From Mucilaginibacter agri (GTDB taxonomy: Bacteria > Bacteroidota > Bacteroidia > Sphingobacteriales > Sphingobacteriaceae), in contig NZ_WWEO01000044.1 in assembly GCF_009928685.1 (NCBI RefSeq), positions 806,001-870,000 on the forward strand: DNA of 64,000 bases, written 5' to 3'. Shown here piece after piece: positions 50,961-60,527 of this stretch. The notes under the pieces were generated by a model. The model saw only the letters and a list, made by a program, of their open reading frames with translations, ran no database searches and was not told where the DNA came from. The translations under genes and the position numbers were made by a program. The stretch's first letter is position 1. Each line of letters starts with the position of its first letter.

Positions 50961-51941
50961 TTATTTTGACACAAATACTTTGTTCAGAAATACAGTTACA
51001 TAGTTTACTGTGGGTGTAAACCAAGGCTCGAAAAGGCAAAAAGTATGCGGCGTATCCGGAAAAGTATGAACCTCGTTATAAATACCGAACTTATTTAGTT
51101 CGGCCACGAAATCATTACGGCCCGCATGCATGCGGTCGACCGAACTGTTAACAAATAAAGTTGGTGGAGTATGAGACCCAACATAACTCAGCGCCGATGC
51201 CATCTCATATAAATTAGGCTCATCTTTTTTATTATAGCCAAACCAATTGGTAGCTGCAGAAATTGTTTTGCTATCATCACCCTCGCCCGACTCCGGATGA
51301 ATAAAGGCCAATATACCATCTATATCTACAATAGCTTGCACGGCATATTTGTTGAAGTCTTTATCGCCATTTGTAAATATGCTGTTATTGGCAGTAGTCC
51401 CCAGTAATGCAGCAAGTTGTCCACCTGCCGAGAATCCAAGGACAGCTATTTTATTGGTATCGATGTTAAACCGATTTGCATTTGTACGTACCCAGCTAAT
51501 AGCACTTTTTAAATCCTGAACCGCGGCAGGAAATAGTGCTTCTGTTGATAAACGATACGCTGGTGTAAAACAAACAAATCCATTTTCGGCCAAACGTTCG
51601 GCTAATGGGTAATGCTGCGTACGGTTGCCCGAGCGCCAACCACCGCCATGGATAATTATAATGGCAGGCAGTTTCTTCTTTGAATGTTTCTTGGGATAAA
51701 AAGCATCGATGGGCAAGGGTTGCTTATCTAGATTCGGATAGCTTAAGTTTCTCTCCACCTTAACCGGGGGCGGTAAACTATCCTTTACCAATATAATATC
51801 CGAATACTTCTTTTTAGCGCTTTTATAGGCGCTGTAGTTGGTAAAAGAAGTATCAGGCTGGTTTATAAGTCCTTCAATTCGTTGGGCATAGGTTTGCCCA
51901 ACCAGCAGAATCAACAATAAAATGATGATTGGGCAACGCAT
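50961..51941 (-). CDS. Secreted esterase / alpha-beta hydrolase (BD-FAE-like)
   Basis: The 326-residue protein has a signal peptide (IILLLILLVGQTYAQ) and an alpha/beta-hydrolase fold of the BD-FAE/esterase type. Landmarks are the oxyanion motif IIIHGGGWRSGN, the nucleophile GFSAGGQLAALLG, and DTPHTFCLFEP with the catalytic His. It may hydrolyse acyl or feruloyl esters in the periplasm or outside. It starts 11 bp after a 56-residue membrane protein gene, which may form an operon with it. Confidence 0.88.
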   Translation of the reverse strand: MRCPIIILLLILLVGQTYAQRIEGLINQPDTSFTNYSAYKSAKKKYSDIILVKDSLPPPVKVERNLSYPNLDKQPLPIDAFYPKKHSKKKLPAIIIIHGGGWRSGNRTQHYPLAERLAENGFVCFTPAYRLSTEALFPAAVQDLKSAISWVRTNANRFNIDTNKIAVLGFSAGGQLAALLGTTANNSIFTNGDKDFNKYAVQAIVDIDGILAFIHPESGEGDDSKTISAATNWFGYNKKDEPNLYEMASALSYVGSHTPPTLFVNSSVDRMHAGRNDFVAELNKFGIYNEVHTFPDTPHTFCLFEPWFTPTVNYVTVFLNKVFVSK

Positions 51942-51952
51942 CGATTGAATAA

Positions 51953-52123
51953 TTATTTGCCTCCGGTCCTAACGTACATGTACACTACAGCCACAACAAT
52001 GGTAATAATTACCACCACAAGGCCGGTTACACCTTTTTTCTTATCCTGACGCATCAGCCATATTAAAAAAGCAAAAAGAGGTATTGCAAAAACTACCCAG
52101 AATATTAATGAAGGTCCGCTCAT
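51953..52123 (-). CDS. Small two-helix membrane protein
   Basis: The ORF runs from the ATG at 52123 to the stop at 51953 and encodes 56 residues. It has two hydrophobic segments (LIFWVVFAIPLFAFLIWLM and VTGLVVVIITIVVAVVYMY) joined by the charged turn RQDKKKG. It lies 11 bp upstream of the esterase gene on the same strand. Its function is unknown, but the topology and clean ORF make a real membrane protein likely. Confidence 0.7.
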   Translation of the reverse strand: MSGPSLIFWVVFAIPLFAFLIWLMRQDKKKGVTGLVVVIITIVVAVVYMYVRTGGK

Positions 52124-52249
52124 TGTTTAGTTATTATGTTGCTCTGTCGATTGGGTTGATAAATTTTCTTACTTTCCCATCAAAAGATTTGCAATATTAC
52201 TAATTCCAACTCAATCAACTTAATAAACCTAATTAACAAATAACCAATT

Positions 52250-53251
52250 TTAAAATGGCATTCTTGCTAATGGCGCTACCTGTTGGCCGACAAACTCGCC
52301 CTGCAAAAATTTATAATGCCCAGCAATGGCAATCATGGCGGCATTATCTGTACAGTACTCAAACGCGGGGATAAAGCTTCTCCAACCGTGCTTATCGGCA
52401 AGTTCTTTTATTCCTAAGCGTAAGCCCGTATTGGCGGATACGCCACCTGCCAGTGCAATATCTTTTACACCGTAGGCCATAGCAGCTTTTTCGAGCTTGT
52501 TTAATAAGATAGTTACTATTCGTTTTTCAACCGAAGCGCAAATGTCAGGCATATTTTCCTGTACAAAGTTGGGGTTCTTGGCTTCATTATCACGGATGAA
52601 ATATAAGATCGATGTCTTCAACCCGCTAAAGCTAAAATTGAATCCAGGAATCTGCGGTTCCGGGAATTTAAAAGCATCCGGATTACCCAAACGTGCATAT
52701 TTATCTATCAGTGGGCCACCGGGATAAGGCAAGCCGAGCACTTTGCTGGTTTTATCCAACGCTTCACCGGCAGCATCATCCTGGGTATGGCCAACAATTT
52801 CCATATCAAAATAATCCTTCACCAATACAATTTGCGTATGTCCACCAGAAACGGTCAAACATAAAAAGGGAAATTGAGGTTTATTATCACCGATGAAATG
52901 CGCCAAAATATGGGCCTGCATATGGTTAATATCAATAAGCGGTATATCCTGTGCGAGGGCAAATGCCTTTGCAAAAGATACGCCAACTAAAAGCGAACCT
53001 AAAAGACCAGGTCCGCGCGTAAAAGCTACTGCATCAATATCATTTTTGCTTACTTTTGCCTTTAGTATAGCTTGTTGTACAGCCGGAATTATATTTTGCT
53101 GGTGAACACGCGAAGCTAGTTCGGGCACAACGCCCCCATAAGCCTCGTGTATAGTTTGATTGGCAATAATATTGCTCAGCATTACACCGTCTGCGCATAT
53201 AGCGGCAGAGGTTTCATCGCAAGAAGATTCGATTCCTAATATTACAGGCAC
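52250..53251 (-). CDS. tsaD: tRNA N6-adenosine threonylcarbamoyltransferase TsaD
   Basis: TsaD transfers the threonylcarbamoyl group to A37 of ANN-decoding tRNAs, with TsaB and TsaE. The 333-residue protein starts with a GTG, giving PVILGIESSCDETSAA. The metal-binding motif HMQAHILAHF has the two His residues. ASKD-fold landmarks are LCLTVSGGHTQIVLV and ALAGGVSANTGLR. The -7 element TAACTTTG lies 18 bp upstream of the GTG on the minus strand. tamB is divergent. Confidence 0.96.
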   Translation of the reverse strand: MPVILGIESSCDETSAAICADGVMLSNIIANQTIHEAYGGVVPELASRVHQQNIIPAVQQAILKAKVSKNDIDAVAFTRGPGLLGSLLVGVSFAKAFALAQDIPLIDINHMQAHILAHFIGDNKPQFPFLCLTVSGGHTQIVLVKDYFDMEIVGHTQDDAAGEALDKTSKVLGLPYPGGPLIDKYARLGNPDAFKFPEPQIPGFNFSFSGLKTSILYFIRDNEAKNPNFVQENMPDICASVEKRIVTILLNKLEKAAMAYGVKDIALAGGVSANTGLRLGIKELADKHGWRSFIPAFEYCTDNAAMIAIAGHYKFLQGEFVGQQVAPLARMPF

Positions 53252-53269
53252 AGCAGTGTTTTAAAAAGG

Positions 53270-53277
53270 CAAAGTTA
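53270..53277 (-). promoter_or_regulatory. -7 promoter element of tsaD
   Basis: On the minus strand this reads TAACTTTG, a perfect -7 element. It overlaps the region where tamB translation is expected to begin on the other strand. Confidence 0.6.
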
Positions 53278-53309
53278 TTAAAAAAGTACTCAAAATAGCG
53301 ATATGCATA

Positions 53310-56300
53310 GTGCTGATCATCTTCCTGATGTTAAGCATATTGTTACTCATATCTCAATACAAGCCGGTGCAAACCTGGGCTGCACGCAAGGCTACCGCTT
53401 ACTTATCTAAGGAGCTGAACACTAAGGTAGACATTAAGAGCTTATACATTAAGCCCTTCTCCTCTATTGTACTCGAAGACCTGTATGTTTTAGACAAACA
53501 ACATGACACTTTATTGCGCACACCGCGCTTAACGATAGATCTGGAGAAGTTTTCGATATTTAACAGCATTCCGGCGCGGACCATTAATTTCGATTCTATA
53601 GCGCTAGATCGTGGCTCTTTTTATCTGAAAAAGTATAAGGACAGCACCACAAACCTGAAGTTTATTATCGATTATTTTAATTCAGGTCCGCCGGACACAA
53701 CCAAAAAAGTAAGCAAACCGTGGACGCTTAATTTCGGTCAAATAGCCTTAAATGATCTGCGGTTCCGTTATAAAAATTACCTCGACACGACAAAAACCAA
53801 AGCTCAGGTTAACTTTGAAGATGTTGATGTAAGCAATTTCAGCGTTAATATCCGCAACATGGATCTTAAGAACCATCTATTTAAGGCAAGGCTCCAAAAA
53901 CTAACCTTAAAAGAAAAAAGTGGTTTTTATGTGAAAGAGCTGAGCGGTAATGCCACCATTGATACCAATCAAATCCTGATACAAAACCTGTACATCGTTA
54001 CCCCACACTCCCGGCTTCGCGACTATTTCAGAATGAGGTTTAAGTCTTTTGATGACTTCGACAATTTTGAAAATAAGGTTTACATGGATGGCGACTTTAA
54101 GAATTCGTTTATCTCATCAAAAGACGTAGCTTATTTCACAAGCACACTTGATAAAACCCAATTTGATTTAGGCTTAGACGGACGTATTAAAGGCAAGGTA
54201 AATTACTTGTCGGCAAAAAATCTAACGGTTACTGGCGGCCAGGCTACCTACCTCAAAGGTGATTTTAGCTTGAGGGGTTTACCCGAATGGGAGACCACCC
54301 AACTAAATCTAAAGTTCGACCAGTTAGCAACCAACAAAAAGGATCTTGATTTCCTGTTGCGTCGCTTTGCGGGCGATCCTAAACTAAGCCTGCCCGATTT
54401 CCTTACAAAGTTCGGCAATATCAACTTTACTGGTACACTAAATGGCTTGCAGGACAACTTTGTTACCAAAGGCACTTTTAAAACCAAGCTCGGCCGTTTT
54501 GATCCGGATCTGCGGCTTACCTTCAAAAAGTTACCGGGCTATGTAGGCAAGATAAACTTGTACGATTTCGACCTGGGAAGTATGCTGGATAACGCATCGC
54601 TTGGCCGAACATCTTTAGCAGCCAATGTTGATGGTAGCGGCGATGAGCTGAAGAACCTCAAAATTAAAACCGATGCACGCATTAGCTATATCGATTTTAA
54701 CAAATACCGCTACAGCAACTTAACAGTTAATGGCTCTTATATTAATGATCTCATCAACGGAAAAGTTAATATTAACGATCGCAACGTTAAGCTTAATTTA
54801 AACGGCAGTGTAGATTTTAAACCCACGTTACCGGTTTATCAGTTTGATGCACAGATAGCTAATGCAAAGCTACACTCGCTAAAACTATTGAGCGATACCA
54901 TTACGCTAAGCACCTCCTTAAAAACGCACTTTAAGGGTAATGATCTTAAAAACCTCGAGGGCTCAATTGTGCTTTCTCCTATCCGTGTTGTAGATCCGAG
55001 ACATGATTATCTGCTCGATTCGCTTAATTTAACCTCGACGGGAATTGGTAAATCGAGGGTAATTGCATTGCGATCAGATCTGGTTGAAGGAACACTTAAA
55101 GGATCATCCGATTTAGCTACGCTTCCCTCTTATTTCAAAACTATAGTTAAGCAATATATACCTTCGCTAAAAACGAGCATCGTAAAACCAGGACCGCAGG
55201 ATTTTGAGTTTAACTTGCAAATTAAAAATATAGACCCGCTTACGGCTATGTTTTTACCCGACCTAAAAATTCCGGACCAGGCTACTTTTAACGGCAAGTT
55301 TAACTCCGAAACCCACACGGCAACGCTGAACGGATATATTAAAACTTTTAAATATGGCAGCACCGTTTTCCACGATTTTATTATCGATGAAAACACTACC
55401 GATCAGTTTCTGGGCCTTAACGTATCCTTAAGCAAGGTTGACCTTACCGACAGCTTATTTATCAAAAACATTACGGTAACCAACTTCCTTAAAAAAGACA
55501 GTCTTAATTTCAACGTTAAGTTATCTGACAAAGATGCTACCAACCAGTTAGACCTTTATGGCCTGGTGCAGTTTGGACGCGATACTTCGGCCAAGCTTAA
55601 ACTTTTACCGTCCGACGTTATATTGGAGCACGAGACCTGGCGATTGAGCGAAGAGGTACGTATTCGCTTACTGGGCAGCCGTACACAGGTATCAGGTTTC
55701 TCCCTGGCTAATGGCAATCAACGGGTAAAGATCAATGGATTTATATCAGATGATCCGGCCGATGTGCTTAAGCTAGAATTTGATCAGTTTAGCATGAGTA
55801 CCTTAAATCAGCTAACCAAAGCTGGTGGGGTGTTATTAAAAGGTTCGCTCAATGGCGATGTGCAATTTACATCTATTACCAAAAACCCCGGGATAGCTGC
55901 CAATTTGGGTATTGATTCCTTAAATATGAATGGCACTCAGGTAGGTAACGTAAAACTTGTGTCGTCGCTGGATAATAGCCGAAATGAAGCCAATGTGAAC
56001 CTTAATATACTTAATCGCGGATTACAGACCATGAAGATTGCCGGCGTATATCGTTTAAAGAGCGAAACCGACAATCTGGATTTTGATGTAACCATGAATC
56101 AAACCGAGGCCATCATTTTTGAACCTTTTGTTAAAGGGTTGGTGTCGGGCTTAAAAGGTACTATTTCAACTAACCTTAAGCTAACGGGCACACCAGGCAA
56201 GCCGCTGTTAAATGGGGATGTTACTTTGGCTAACACAGGTGTTACGGTAGACTATCTGAAGACATCATACATTGTTAATGATAAGCTAGATGTTAAAAAC

Positions 56301-57764
56301 AGCGTTATTGAAATAACCGATATGAGCCTGGCAGACGGCCACGGCGGAAAAGGAACTGCCAATGGTAAAGTTGACCTCACCAATCTATCAAACCCAGATA
56401 TTGAGGTAAAACTGGATGCGCGTAAAATGCTGGCGCTTAATACCAAATTTAAAGACAACAACTTGTACTACGGCACAGCCTTTGCAACCGGCAGTTTCAA
56501 CTTTAGCGGCCCTATTGATAACATGAAGATCGATATTAAGGCAAAAACCGAAGACAGTACGGTATTCAATATCCCTTTAAATACATCAATGGTTGCGGGC
56601 GATTACGATTTTATCCGCTTTGTTAGCCATAAAGATTCGGCAAAGGTTGCACCTCCCGCAGTTAATGCCTTTAACGGGGTTACTCTTAATTTCGACTTAA
56701 CGGCTGATGAAAAAACCCTGGTGGTTATTGGCACGGACTATGGCCAGTTGCAGGGCCGTGGTACTACCAGCAACCTTAAACTAAACATCAACAGCCTGGG
56801 CGATTTCCAGATGTTTGGAGACTTTCTGATATCCTCAGGTAAGTTTGAATTTACTGCGAAAAACTTTATCAGTAAGATATTTCAGGTAAACCAGGGCGGA
56901 ACTATCAGATGGACGGGCGACCCGAGCAATGCTAATATTGATATGCAGGCCATATACGAAGTGCGCACAGATGTAGCCAACTTGTACCGTGCCGCAGGGA
57001 TGCAGGCCCCAACTACCCAAAAACAGGAGTTGGTGCAGGCTCAGTTAATATTAACCAAAACCCTGTTGCATCCCAACATGGATTTCGACTTTAATTTCCC
57101 TAATGACCCTGCCATTAAAGACGATCTCGGCCCCTATTTAACAGATTATAACAATCGTAGTCAGCAGGCTTTGAGCTTAATTGTACGCCGACAATTCGCC
57201 ACTGGCTATGGTAACAATTTAACCAACCAAGTTGCACAAACCCTTCAGGATGCAACAACGGAGTTTGCATTTAATAAACTGAATAACCTGATATCGCAGG
57301 CCAATATTAGCAAGAATATCGATATTAACTTCCGGTCTTTTACAGATGCAAGTGCTTCGGTACACATATTTAATGATCGCTTGCTTTTAAATGGAAGCCT
57401 TTACAACACCAACCCTAATAATAATTTATTTGCTGCCGGTGGCAGTCAGAGTTTATTTAACGGCAACATCAATAATTACACTAAAGATTTCGAGGCCGAT
57501 TATCTGATCCGTCCTGATGGCCGTTTGCGTGCACGCTACTCTTACCGGGTACTCAACGCAACCACGTTAAACAGTATCAATAACATCGACGTACAATACG
57601 TAAATGGATTGGGTTTAATATACCAAAGGGACTTCGATACTTTTGGCGAGTTTTGGCGCAGCATATTTTCCAGAAGAAAACGTACCACCAACACCCCGAA
57701 CAACAGTACCGCAGCCCCAACTACAGGTAACGACGCGGATAAGCCCGAAGACGAACGCGAATAA
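53310..57764 (+). CDS. tamB: TamB-like translocation and assembly module protein (DUF490)
   Basis: The 1484-residue protein has one N-terminal membrane helix and a very long beta-rich body, with the C-terminal TamB/DUF490 domain (GDFLISSGKFEFTAKNFISK, then FQVNQGGTIRWTGDPSNANI). Such proteins form a hydrophobic groove that spans the periplasm and moves lipids or helps outer-membrane protein assembly. The frame has no ATG near its start: GTG at 53310 is the first usual start. The frame is open back to 53265, where KKVLKIAICIV would be a better n-region, so an ATT at 53277 is possible. It diverges from tsaD with a very short gap. Confidence 0.92.
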   Translation: MLIIFLMLSILLLISQYKPVQTWAARKATAYLSKELNTKVDIKSLYIKPFSSIVLEDLYVLDKQHDTLLRTPRLTIDLEKFSIFNSIPARTINFDSIALDRGSFYLKKYKDSTTNLKFIIDYFNSGPPDTTKKVSKPWTLNFGQIALNDLRFRYKNYLDTTKTKAQVNFEDVDVSNFSVNIRNMDLKNHLFKARLQKLTLKEKSGFYVKELSGNATIDTNQILIQNLYIVTPHSRLRDYFRMRFKSFDDFDNFENKVYMDGDFKNSFISSKDVAYFTSTLDKTQFDLGLDGRIKGKVNYLSAKNLTVTGGQATYLKGDFSLRGLPEWETTQLNLKFDQLATNKKDLDFLLRRFAGDPKLSLPDFLTKFGNINFTGTLNGLQDNFVTKGTFKTKLGRFDPDLRLTFKKLPGYVGKINLYDFDLGSMLDNASLGRTSLAANVDGSGDELKNLKIKTDARISYIDFNKYRYSNLTVNGSYINDLINGKVNINDRNVKLNLNGSVDFKPTLPVYQFDAQIANAKLHSLKLLSDTITLSTSLKTHFKGNDLKNLEGSIVLSPIRVVDPRHDYLLDSLNLTSTGIGKSRVIALRSDLVEGTLKGSSDLATLPSYFKTIVKQYIPSLKTSIVKPGPQDFEFNLQIKNIDPLTAMFLPDLKIPDQATFNGKFNSETHTATLNGYIKTFKYGSTVFHDFIIDENTTDQFLGLNVSLSKVDLTDSLFIKNITVTNFLKKDSLNFNVKLSDKDATNQLDLYGLVQFGRDTSAKLKLLPSDVILEHETWRLSEEVRIRLLGSRTQVSGFSLANGNQRVKINGFISDDPADVLKLEFDQFSMSTLNQLTKAGGVLLKGSLNGDVQFTSITKNPGIAANLGIDSLNMNGTQVGNVKLVSSLDNSRNEANVNLNILNRGLQTMKIAGVYRLKSETDNLDFDVTMNQTEAIIFEPFVKGLVSGLKGTISTNLKLTGTPGKPLLNGDVTLANTGVTVDYLKTSYIVNDKLDVKNSVIEITDMSLADGHGGKGTANGKVDLTNLSNPDIEVKLDARKMLALNTKFKDNNLYYGTAFATGSFNFSGPIDNMKIDIKAKTEDSTVFNIPLNTSMVAGDYDFIRFVSHKDSAKVAPPAVNAFNGVTLNFDLTADEKTLVVIGTDYGQLQGRGTTSNLKLNINSLGDFQMFGDFLISSGKFEFTAKNFISKIFQVNQGGTIRWTGDPSNANIDMQAIYEVRTDVANLYRAAGMQAPTTQKQELVQAQLILTKTLLHPNMDFDFNFPNDPAIKDDLGPYLTDYNNRSQQALSLIVRRQFATGYGNNLTNQVAQTLQDATTEFAFNKLNNLISQANISKNIDINFRSFTDASASVHIFNDRLLLNGSLYNTNPNNNLFAAGGSQSLFNGNINNYTKDFEADYLIRPDGRLRARYSYRVLNATTLNSINNIDVQYVNGLGLIYQRDFDTFGEFWRSIFSRRKRTTNTPNNSTAAPTTGNDADKPEDERE

Positions 57765-57769
57765 TTTTT

Positions 57770-58975
57770 TTAATGATTGAGTAAAATGGTATGATCCATC
57801 CTGTCGCGTTTTGTACGCAGGTACGATTCGTTATGTGGGTTTGGGGTAATCTCAATAGGCACCGTTTCAACAACCTCTAAACCGTAACCAACAAGGCCTG
57901 CACGTTTTTTAGGATTATTGCTCATTAACCTCATTTTAGATACGCCAAGGTCGCGTAATATTTGCGCGCCGATGCCGTAATCGCGCTGGTCCATTTTAAA
58001 GCCCAGTTGCAAATTGGCATCAACGGTATCGAAACCATTTTCCTGCAAGTGATAAGCCTTTAATTTGTTAACCAACCCAATACCACGGCCTTCCTGATTC
58101 ATGTATACAATTACGCCCTTACCCTCTTTCTGGATAATTTCCATTGCCTTATGTAATTGTGGGCCACAGTCGCAACGGCATGATCCGAAAATATCGCCGG
58201 TAACGCACGAGCTATGTACACGCACTAATATAGGTTCGCCTGGTTCCCAAGTACCCTTAACTAAGGCAAGATGGTTTTCGTTAGTATCTAATTGGGTGTA
58301 GGCAATCATATCAAAATCGCCCCATTGAGTAGGCATTTTTACCGCTACTTCTCTATGGATAGACGAATCGGTATTTAAACGATATTCGATCAGATCTTTG
58401 ATAGAAACGATCTTCATATCAAACCTTTTGGCAATCTCTAAAAGCTCTGGCAAACGAGCCATTTCACCAGCTTCATCCATAATTTCGCAGATCACTCCAG
58501 CAGGTTCAAAACCGGCAAGTACAGCCAAGTCAACAGCCGCTTCCGTGTGGCCTGCACGACGAAGCACGCCGCCATCTTTAGCAATCAGCGGAAAAATATG
58601 TCCGGGTCTACCTAATTCATCAGGCTGTATAGCTGGGTTAATTAAAGCCAGGGTAGTTTTAGAACGGTCTGTAGCCGAGATACCAGTTGTACAACCGTAA
58701 CCCAGTAAATCAACAGAAACAGTAAAATTTGTTTCGTGCGAAGTAGTGTTTTTGCCGACCATTGGTGCCAGTTCCAGCTCTTTAGCACGTTGAACTGTAA
58801 TAGGGGCGCAAACTAAACCACGTCCGTGGGTAACCATAAAGTTAATGGTTTCGGGAGTTGCGTTGCGTGCAGCTGTTAAAAAGTCGCCTTCATTTTCACG
58901 ATCTTCGTCATCAACTACTATAATGGTTTTGCCAGCTTTAATGGCATCAATAGCTTCTTGAATGGTATTAAGCAT
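57770..58975 (-). CDS. ribBA: Bifunctional 3,4-dihydroxy-2-butanone-4-phosphate synthase / GTP cyclohydrolase II
   Basis: RibBA makes both precursors of riboflavin. The N-terminal DHBP synthase half has DDEDRENEGDFLTAA and GHTEAAVDLAVLAG. The C-terminal GTP cyclohydrolase II half has the zinc motif C-x10-C-x-C (SSCVTGDIFGSCRCDCG) and NQEGRGIGLVNKLKAY. At 401 residues it has the normal fused form. A hairpin (58989-59014) lies 13 nt in front of its ATG. I see no FMN riboswitch in the 100-bp leader. The LptF/G-type gene is upstream on the same strand. Confidence 0.96.
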   Translation of the reverse strand: MLNTIQEAIDAIKAGKTIIVVDDEDRENEGDFLTAARNATPETINFMVTHGRGLVCAPITVQRAKELELAPMVGKNTTSHETNFTVSVDLLGYGCTTGISATDRSKTTLALINPAIQPDELGRPGHIFPLIAKDGGVLRRAGHTEAAVDLAVLAGFEPAGVICEIMDEAGEMARLPELLEIAKRFDMKIVSIKDLIEYRLNTDSSIHREVAVKMPTQWGDFDMIAYTQLDTNENHLALVKGTWEPGEPILVRVHSSCVTGDIFGSCRCDCGPQLHKAMEIIQKEGKGVIVYMNQEGRGIGLVNKLKAYHLQENGFDTVDANLQLGFKMDQRDYGIGAQILRDLGVSKMRLMSNNPKKRAGLVGYGLEVVETVPIEITPNPHNESYLRTKRDRMDHTILLNH

Positions 58976-58988
58976 ACTCTAAATATTT

Positions 58989-59014
58989 ACAGGTATAGGT
59001 TAAAAGATACCTGT
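58989..59014 (-). promoter_or_regulatory. Hairpin 13 nt before the ribBA start codon
   Basis: ACAGGTAT (58989-58996) and ATACCTGT (59007-59014) form a perfect 8-bp stem with a 10-nt loop. On the minus strand AAATATTTAGAGT follows and then the ATG. It could be the terminator of the upstream permease gene or a control element of ribBA. Confidence 0.5.
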
Positions 59015-59078
59015 TGTTATACAAACTTACTTCAAAATGCAATACACCGCGTCTGCACTGTGTAAAAACAATACGTAG

Positions 59079-60497
59079 CTAAGCTGCCTTTCGTTTAAAT
59101 AACCTGTTAAAAAGTTTTTTGTAAGAATCCATATCAAACAATACCGAATCTGTTGCCGCTTTGTAAGACAGGAAGAAGCCGATAGGCGTTAGCACCGCAA
59201 TAGCTATCCACATACCTACAGCCGGAGCAAGGTTTCCCTCTTTAACAGATTTTTCGCCAATGGTAGAAATGATATAATAAATGAGGAAGAATACAACTGC
59301 TACAACCACCGGCAATCCGAGCCCACCTTTACGAATAATAGCGCCCAAAGGAGCACCGATAAGGAAGAGTGCCAGACAAGCAGCCGAAAGGGTGAACTTC
59401 TTTTGATACTCAATGATAGATTTACGGATGTCTTTAGATACCTCTTTATATCTATCATTACGGCCTTTGATCATATCTTTGATAGAACGTACTTCGTTAG
59501 CTGCATTATTTACAACCGAAATTTGGTTATAAACGTCCATTTTTTTAACATAATCAGGCTTATAAGGTAGGTAGTCCAGCTTTGGCCTTGGCTTGTGCGA
59601 AAAGTTAAAATACTTGTAGTAGGCCGACATCAGGGTAAAATTGGCCCGTAAACCACTATCAATCTGCTTTTGGGTTGAATCCCTGAAAAAACGCAACTGC
59701 TTGAGGTTCATCATCTGGTACGCCCGCGAAAATTCGCTCTCATTGGTGCGCTTTAACTTAAAGCCCGACATATCAAATTTCTGCTCGGTTTCTTTAAACC
59801 GGAAACGTGTAAGCCGTTGGCGCGAGTTACCTAATTCTCCTGCCGATTCCTCATAACGGATACCATCTTTAAGCCGCAGTACCAGATACTGATCGTTGGG
59901 TGTGCGGTACATCGTACCTTCTTTGGCAAACAATACCGAGTTGTTATTTTCGGCAGTGTTACGCTGATAGATCATCACGTCGTACAGCCTCTGCCCGTCG
60001 GGATCTTTTTTATTAACGCGGATGGTATAACCTGGAAAGCTATTGTTAAACACACCCTCCTTAATCAGGAAAGCTGATTTTTGCTGGCGCGCATCCCACA
60101 ATAGCGAATAATACTTAAGATTGGCAACCGGCAACATATAATCTGAAAAGATAAATGCCGACACGGCGAGGATAGTAACCACAATAACCATGGGATACAT
60201 AGCCCGGCTTAAAGAGATACCTGCCGATTTGATTGCCACCAGCTCATAATTTTCACCGAGGCTACCGTAGGTCATGATAGAAGAGAGCAGCACCGATAAT
60301 GGCAACGCCATAGCCACATTGGTAGCCGACGCGTACATCATGAGCTCCAAAATTATATACCACTCAAATCCCTTGCCTATCAGGTCGTCGATGTATTTAA
60401 ATAAAAATAGCATCAACAGCACAAACATCACAATGAAAAAGGTAACTATAAAAGGCCGTATAAACGACTTAAGTATCAGTAGGTGTATCTTCTTCAC
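59079..60497 (-). CDS. LptF/LptG-family lipopolysaccharide export permease
   Basis: The 472-residue protein has three helices at the N-terminus (residues 13-35, 50-75 and 100-120), a large periplasmic beta-jellyroll domain, and three more helices at the C-terminus. The landmarks MALPLSVLLSSIMTYGSLGE and ELVAIKSAGIS are typical of the YjgP/YjgQ family. It should form part of the LptBFG complex, which extracts LPS from the inner membrane. The partner permease and LptB are not in this window. It lies 30 bp after the START-like gene, likely in the same operon. Confidence 0.9.
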   Translation of the reverse strand: MKKIHLLILKSFIRPFIVTFFIVMFVLLMLFLFKYIDDLIGKGFEWYIILELMMYASATNVAMALPLSVLLSSIMTYGSLGENYELVAIKSAGISLSRAMYPMVIVVTILAVSAFIFSDYMLPVANLKYYSLLWDARQQKSAFLIKEGVFNNSFPGYTIRVNKKDPDGQRLYDVMIYQRNTAENNNSVLFAKEGTMYRTPNDQYLVLRLKDGIRYEESAGELGNSRQRLTRFRFKETEQKFDMSGFKLKRTNESEFSRAYQMMNLKQLRFFRDSTQKQIDSGLRANFTLMSAYYKYFNFSHKPRPKLDYLPYKPDYVKKMDVYNQISVVNNAANEVRSIKDMIKGRNDRYKEVSKDIRKSIIEYQKKFTLSAACLALFLIGAPLGAIIRKGGLGLPVVVAVVFFLIYYIISTIGEKSVKEGNLAPAVGMWIAIAVLTPIGFFLSYKAATDSVLFDMDSYKKLFNRLFKRKAA

Positions 60498-60527
60498 AAT
60501 GCAAATTTAGCGAAATTTTGGTTGCCC

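Noticed and set aside
58976..59078. FMN riboswitch in front of ribBA
   Set aside because: The 100-bp leader is too short and lacks the conserved RFN element blocks; only a simple hairpin is present.
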